Below are positions 60,783-64,000 of a stretch of DNA of 64,000 nucleotides, piece after piece. The DNA lies in contig NC_053149.1 of assembly GCF_016808335.1 (NCBI RefSeq), positions 38,828,118 through 38,892,117 of the forward strand, written 5' to 3'. Each line of letters opens with the position of its first letter. Position 1 is the stretch's first letter. Position numbers and translations under genes: made by a program. Source of the DNA: Panicum virgatum. Lineage: Eukaryota > Streptophyta > Magnoliopsida > Poales > Poaceae. The notes under the pieces are model-generated. The model had not been told where the DNA came from. It saw only the letters and a program-made list of their open reading frames with translations, and did not search any database.

Positions 60783-63700
60783 TATAACACCCTAATTTAA
60801 ATTTCAGCTTTTATTAATAAATTTAGTTGGCTTTATTTAAATTTCTAAGGTTTATTGTGTTTAGTATGGCATATAATCCAATTTTGTTCCTCAAGTAATT
60901 AAAATTTTATCATAGGTTTAATTGTTGGTGTTGCATTCATGCTGGTGCATTAATTTATTTGTTTGAGTGCTAGTTGTGAATTCAAATTTGAATTTGAATT
61001 CACCTAGTTGTGTGTTAGTTTGAATTAGAAATAGAAAAGGAGAAATAGAAAGAAAACCCAAAACTAGAAACCAACCCAAAGCAAAACCCAAACCCAATCC
61101 AACCCCCCTTTCCTGCGGGCCCATTTCTTCTCTTTCCCCAGCCCAACCCGAACTCAAACCTAACCCAACCCGGCGGCCCAGCTCTCCTTTCCTTCTCGCG
61201 CTCGGCCCACTTCGTCACCCGGGCTCAACCCTCCTCCTCTCCCTCCCACGCAGCGGCCCACACCGCACCCCGCTCACTCCAGCGCTGCGCCTCGCGATCG
61301 CCCCGCCGCTGACCAGCGGGTCCCACCGGTCCTCCCCTCCTCCCGCGTACCTTGCCGCGTAGCAGAGTCCGGCCGAGATCTCCGTGGGCCTTCCATCCCT
61401 GCTCCCTCGCCGAGATCCTCGGCCCTTCCCTCTTTAAACCCCGCGGAACCCCTGCGCCTTCCCTTCATCCACGGCCGCAGCCCAAACCCTAGCAGCAGCC
61501 GCCGCTACCCGGCGCTCGAAGCAGAACCGCCCGCCGCCGCAGGTGAGCGTTTCCTCGCACAATTGCTTGCCACCGTCTTTGCTCCGGTCGCGCTGACCCT
61601 CCCACCACCGACGCAGGAACGCCCCGTGCCAGTCCAAGGAGCCCAGGAGCCCGTTGCGGCCCCGTCTCGACCTTCCTCCGCGAACTCCACCACAACTCGC
61701 CGCCGGACTTCGCCGATGACTCCCCTACGCCGCAACTCCATCCACCACAACCCCTCGGTGAGCACCCCAGAGCCCCATGCCTCCTTTTGCGCTAAGCCAA
61801 TTAGGCCGTAGGCCACTCTGTTGGCCGGGCACCGCACGCCGGCGTCTCGCCACCGCAGCTCCGCCATGGCGGGTGCCTTGCAGTGCCTCCCAACCCCGCT
61901 CGACCCTAGTTTTAGGTTGCTCTTGCCCTGCGCTTACTCCACGCGCCCTTTGCACCCGTTCTCCAGCGCCGGCACAGCCCGAACGCAGCACGCCGGCGGT
62001 TTCCCGACGACCAGGGCCCCCGCCGCCATTGCCAGCACAGCTAAGCGCACCTCCATGCCCCGCTCTATACTCAAGTGGTTTACGCGTATCGCGCTGACCA
62101 TCCCAGGCCAAAGACCCGCTCAGTTTTACCCTCGGCTTGTGAAATTTGGCTGATTCCGGCGATCCGCCACCGCGGGAGCCCTGCTCCAGCGAGTCTTGCC
62201 GCCGCCCGCGCCCCAACTGCCTGCGGCCGCTCGATCTCGAATCCACGGCCTAGATTAGATCTAGACCCGAGCCGCCCTGAGCCATCAGATCGAGATCCGA
62301 CGGTCCCGATCTGAAGATACCGTTTCGGCCTGGAATTTTGTTAAAGAACCCCCCATCTTTCTTGATATCAACCCGCAGTCCATCTCTTTTCAAAAATAAT
62401 TGCAGTTTGGCCCAGAATTTAGCAAGCAGCCCCCTGAGCTTTTTAAATATAGAACCCGCCATCCTAGCTTGGTAATTTCGCGAGCTAGACCCCAGATCTA
62501 ATCCTTAATTACATTTAGGCCCTCGGTTTTTGCCAAGAACCCCCCTGGAGCTCAAGTTTTCTTGCAAATAGGTCCCTGGAACTTGTTTTTGGCCTAGATT
62601 TTGCGTTTTAGCTCCGTTTTAGGCGTTCTTTATGTCCACGCGATCGTTGTAATGCGTAGAATAGTTTTAGACTAGTTTAGTGTGATGTTTTTATGTATTA
62701 ATGTACTATTTCTTAGCTTTTGTTAGTGTTTGCTTGTATGCTTATTGTGTGCCTTGCTTTTGGCCATGTGTTCGTGAGTAGACGTTGATCCATCTGAGGA
62801 GCCCCAGTACTAGTACCCGGAGCAGCCATCTACTGAGTAGTTTGAGCAGCAGCCGTAGCAGTACGAGGAAGGCAAGTATAACATGAACACCACCTATCAC
62901 CTTTAATTACATTTTCATACTGCATTTTAATACTATATGCCTATAAGGACTTTCCTAGCCACTTTATATCCTTTACATATTACCTTGGGTTGCATTTTGG
63001 TTAGTTGTGCTAGGTGCCGCGCTATAACACACTTGGTCCTTTTTAATTAATTTGATTAATGGTTTATGCAACTTAATTCTGGGAGTGGCCCTCTGTGCTC
63101 CGTGCTTGGGTGGCTCACGTCCCGTTAAAATATGTTTTGTTAGAAACATGGTTTAGGGGGCCGGCACGGTGCTTAGTGCTTGGTTGGCCACTCTCCACAA
63201 GGATCGGTTCATAGAGCGACAACCTGGGACAACAGCGCTACCATAAGACTGGAATGGGACGGTCTTGGCGTAATAATTAGGTCTTTTTGGTTTGGAGTAA
63301 CTCACCTGTGGGGCAGGGGCGGTAAGATTCTATGGCCCTCGTGCTGAGTGGCCTCGTCTGTGCTTCGTGTCTTGACGCCCACTAGACCTGCTCCATAGTC
63401 GCCGATCCACCCTCGCGGTTACTCCCTACCAACGAGATTCTTTGTAAAGGCATCGTAGTGAGTTTGCTAGCCATCTCACCTAAGGAAGTGTGATGAACAA
63501 CTAGCGTAGCTTACGACTTGTGGGTAAAGATGTGCAACCTCTGCAGAGTGTAAAACTGGTATGCTAGCCGTGCTCACGGTTATGAGCGGCCCAGATCCTC
63601 CTTTTGATTAGTGGGGTTATCTTCCTTTGACGAGGCAGGTTTCCCCGGGTGGCTTGGTTCGGTTTGGTTCTCAGTAGATCTTAATTAATTTTGATTAATT

Positions 63701-64000
63701 ATTATGTAACTGGGTTTATGGTAATTCATCAACTCGTAGTAAATAGCTTTAATAAAATTTTGCCAATACTTAAAAGCTAATGCAGTTGAGTCAGCCAACT
63801 TTAGAGCCTCATAGTTTGTGTTATACTTGTTGAGTACAAGTTGTGTACTCACTCTTGCCTCTTCTCTACTTTTTCCTCTTGGATACTCTACTGCTGCTCA
63901 GTTTCTACCGACGCGAGGGAGTTCGCTCAGCGCTACCAGGACTACGAGAACTTCTAGGCGTTTCGTCTCCCAGTCGATGTCCCTGTGGCGCCCTGCTCAG
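60783..64000 (+). repeat. 3' LTR of Gypsy 2, truncated by window edge
   Basis: Aligns base for base with the 5' LTR over most of its length, starting TATAACACCC (one G-to-A change from TGTAACACCC). It differs by an extra block near 61113-61136 and has two strongly divergent patches around 63080-63130 and 63300-63420. The last ~250 bp of the LTR are outside the window. Confidence 0.9.

Larger units (their letters stand above)
35768..64000 (-). mobile_element. hAT transposon (outer shell), interrupted by nested elements; right end not in window
   Basis: The left terminus CAGGGGCGGACCTAGG is a classic plant hAT end. Transposase pieces lie at 36011-36715 and 48685-49371 on the minus strand. Everything between and to the right belongs to later insertions. 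The other terminus and the 8-bp duplication partner (expected GTGGCCCG, from 35760-35767) are outside the window. Confidence 0.7.
52392..64000 (+). mobile_element. Chromovirus (Tekay/Del-like Ty3/gypsy, Gypsy 2), 3' LTR cut by window edge
   Basis: 5' LTR 52392-55775, PBS, single-frame gag-pol 56343-60737, purine tract, 3' LTR from 60783 to the edge. The LTR has perfect 10-bp terminal inverted repeats TGTAACACCC/GGGTGTTACA at the 5' copy. A C-terminal chromodomain and LTRs over 3 kb fit the Tekay/Del lineage. Inserted in the pol gene of Gypsy 1; the right target duplication is not visible. Confidence 0.92.

Noticed and set aside
61725..62246. 173-codon minus-strand frame in the Gypsy 2 3' LTR, with a counterpart in the 5' LTR
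   Set aside because: Lies in GC-rich LTR sequence, opposite to the element, with different lengths in the two copies and no domain.

Overview
This window is plant nuclear DNA, almost certainly from a grass. It has GC-rich gene starts, GT-AG introns with TA-rich interiors, Stowaway/hAT/CACTA elements with grass-type termini, a Sirevirus, and nested chromovirus Gypsy elements. The exact species cannot be read from the sequence; a panicoid (PACMAD) grass is my inference from the repeat styles. There is no bacterial, phage, CRISPR or operon content.

Two host genes can be reconstructed exon by exon. On the minus strand at 1-4489 is a DEAD-box ATP-dependent RNA helicase with an N-terminal WW domain and a C-terminal RS-rich tail (RH40/DB10 type). 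It has seven visible exons and its last codons lie beyond the left edge. On the plus strand at 12869-29949 is a MORC-family GHKL ATPase (19 exons, 673 codons, all splice phases consistent), a class that acts in RNA-directed DNA methylation and heterochromatin compaction. The two genes are divergent, separated by 8.4 kb of MITEs, a solo LTR and a long inverted repeat. MORC intron 9 carries a decayed Ty1/copia element (16807-21705, perfect 5-bp target duplication) inserted antisense. Introns 3, 14 and 18 carry MITEs.

From about 31.3 kb to the right edge everything is transposon, nested like Russian dolls. A decayed Copia gag relic (minus, 32629-35767) was hit by a CACTA element (32759-34028), by an element that collapsed to a solo LTR (34159-35208, perfect CTGCT duplication), and by a hAT transposon (starting 35768). 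The hAT transposase gene is split by a 12-kb Sirevirus (36716-48684) and again by a minus-strand chromovirus (3' LTR 49372-51851). That chromovirus is in turn split by a second, plus-strand chromovirus (52392 to beyond the window).

No clearly new biological system was found. The best candidates for follow-up are: a ~430-bp near-perfect hairpin about 350 bp upstream of the MORC start codon; a chromovirus whose whole gag-pol frame survives with seven nonsense codons and no frameshift; long chromovirus LTRs with gene-like exon/intron architecture and a mosaic divergence pattern; and a Sirevirus with an extra third ORF and TCCGG-type motifs scattered through LTRs and coding sequence.
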